Origin: an uncultured Erysipelotrichaceae bacterium | GTDB lineage: Bacteria > Bacillota_I > Bacilli_A > RFN20 > CAG-826 | Assembly (NCBI GenBank): GCA_947166565.1 | Contig: CAMVEL010000002.1 | Span: 94,016-158,015, forward strand | DNA length: 64,000 nt | Reading direction: 5' to 3' | In this document: one piece after another, positions 63,510 through 64,000 of the stretch | Position numbering within the stretch: the stretch's first letter is position 1 | Layout: every line of letters starts with the position of its first letter | Program-made: the position numbers and the translations under genes | The notes under the pieces: model-generated | Told to the model about the DNA's origin: nothing | The model's input: the letters and a program-made list of their open reading frames with translations, nothing else | Database searches by the model: none

Positions 63510-63938
63510 TTATTTTGGATTTCCGTATTCGCGGATCAAAGAAGAAACCGAGATTACCCATTGTTTACCGTATTTGCAAACGTCGATGCCTATTTTGAGT
63601 TTTCCATAGGCGATGGCTTTTCTAAGCGTTGATTCGTTAAGACCCCAGGCGGTGGTTGCGTCGGCCATAGATATCAGCCCGTCAAAAGGGGTTCTGATTT
63701 CCTTGCCGTTTTCATAAAGCTCATCGCAAGATAAATCAACGTCGTCATTCCAAGAGATGCCATATCCTCCAACATCAACGACCACATCATAAAAAAGGTC
63801 GTTCTTTTGTAGCGTTTTAAAGACATCCCTCCATTCAAAAAGAGGCTTCACGTCATAGATTTTGCTGCTTCCATCAATAAATTGGACGAGAAGGCAATAA
63901 TCCTCTAACGGATATACGTTGCGGACTTTATGAAACAT
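63510..63938 (-). CDS. DUF2442-type protein with helix-turn-helix tail
   Basis: 142 residues. The first 75 match the small DUF2442 fold (VYPLEDYCLLVQFIDGSSKIYDVKPLFE ... GGYGISWNDDVDLSCDELYENG). The C-terminal 55 (SMADATTAWGLNESTLRKAIAYGKL ... QWVISVSSLIREYG) are an excisionase-like helix-turn-helix, so it probably binds DNA. DUF2442 proteins are often encoded beside DUF4160 proteins and are suspected antitoxins; the fragment just upstream fits a DUF4160 end. AAAGGAGAA is 7 nt before the ATG. Confidence 0.8.
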   Translation of the reverse strand: MFHKVRNVYPLEDYCLLVQFIDGSSKIYDVKPLFEWRDVFKTLQKNDLFYDVVVDVGGYGISWNDDVDLSCDELYENGKEIRTPFDGLISMADATTAWGLNESTLRKAIAYGKLKIGIDVCKYGKQWVISVSSLIREYGNPK

Positions 63939-63954
63939 GCTAATTCTCCTTTTT

Positions 63955-64000
63955 TTAATTGAGCGGTTCGATTTCGTGAAACTCCTGGGTTTCCCACATA
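63955..64000 (-). CDS. 3' end of a DUF4160-like gene, cut by window edge
   Basis: The last 14 codons before a TAA stop read MWETQEFHEIEPLN, the kind of C terminus seen in DUF4160 proteins, and the stop lies 16 nt before the DUF2442-HTH start. The rest is outside the window, so the family is inferred from this tail and the neighbour. Confidence 0.5.
   Translation of the reverse strand, partial: MWETQEFHEIEPLN

Overview
The window looks like a chromosomal segment from a low-GC-lineage Gram-positive (Bacillota, class Bacilli or a wall-poor relative), probably a gut or rumen organism. The support is gene content and order: fakB-fakA beside plsY, plsY divergent from parE-parC, the yqeG-yqeH-yhbY-yqeK-rsfS ribosome-assembly cluster, Asp23, xseAB-nusB and single-chain SecDF. 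UGA acts as a stop codon (parE/parC, xerD/dinB and hipB/hipS junctions), so this is not a mycoplasma code. No rRNA, tRNA, insertion sequence or CRISPR array was found.

Layout. 1-12 kb: fatty-acid activation (FakB, FakA) and PlsY, topoisomerase IV, then the ribosome-assembly cluster on the plus strand. 12.5-37 kb: mostly minus-strand housekeeping genes: DeoB, XerD-like recombinase, DinB, Dxs, XseA/B, NusB, Asp23, transketolase, AspRS, HisRS, Rel, RecJ, SecDF, RuvAB, Obg and a family 2 glycosyltransferase. HisRS carries an unusual Cys/His-rich tail. 37-43 kb: secreted lipoproteins (SGNH esterase, GH13 amylase, starch-binding-like partner) and a membrane diguanylate cyclase.

43-64 kb is accessory. 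It holds an Sfp-type PPTase; a three-gene HipBST toxin-antitoxin set with three operators exactly 41 bp apart; a zinc-ribbon/coiled-coil gene bounded by a 23-bp direct repeat that copies the 3' end of hipT; a protein made of NUMOD-like DNA-binding repeats; two secreted single-anchor surface proteins, one much AT-richer than its surroundings; and then a probable defence island. The island has a membrane protein with a Rossmann core and a C-terminal RyR domain, an AAA ATPase with a PD-(D/E)xK nuclease-like C terminus, a 1860-residue TIR-NACHT-LRR protein with the layout of plant and animal NLR immune receptors, and a DUF4160/DUF2442-HTH pair running off the end.

Regulation. Most genes have good Shine-Dalgarno sites and short ATGA-type overlaps. 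A subset (the PPTase gene, hipB, the NLR gene, possibly yqeG and dinB) has a -10 box 6-8 nt before the ATG and no usable Shine-Dalgarno site, which predicts leaderless mRNAs. Two long leaders (about 43.1-43.6 and 53.0-53.5 kb) share a hairpin with an invariant 7-nt loop on compensating stems and a 14-nt block, a candidate structured RNA. The strongest candidates for something new are the NLR-like island, the hipT-targeted cassette, the HisRS metal-binding-like tail and the shared leader RNA element.
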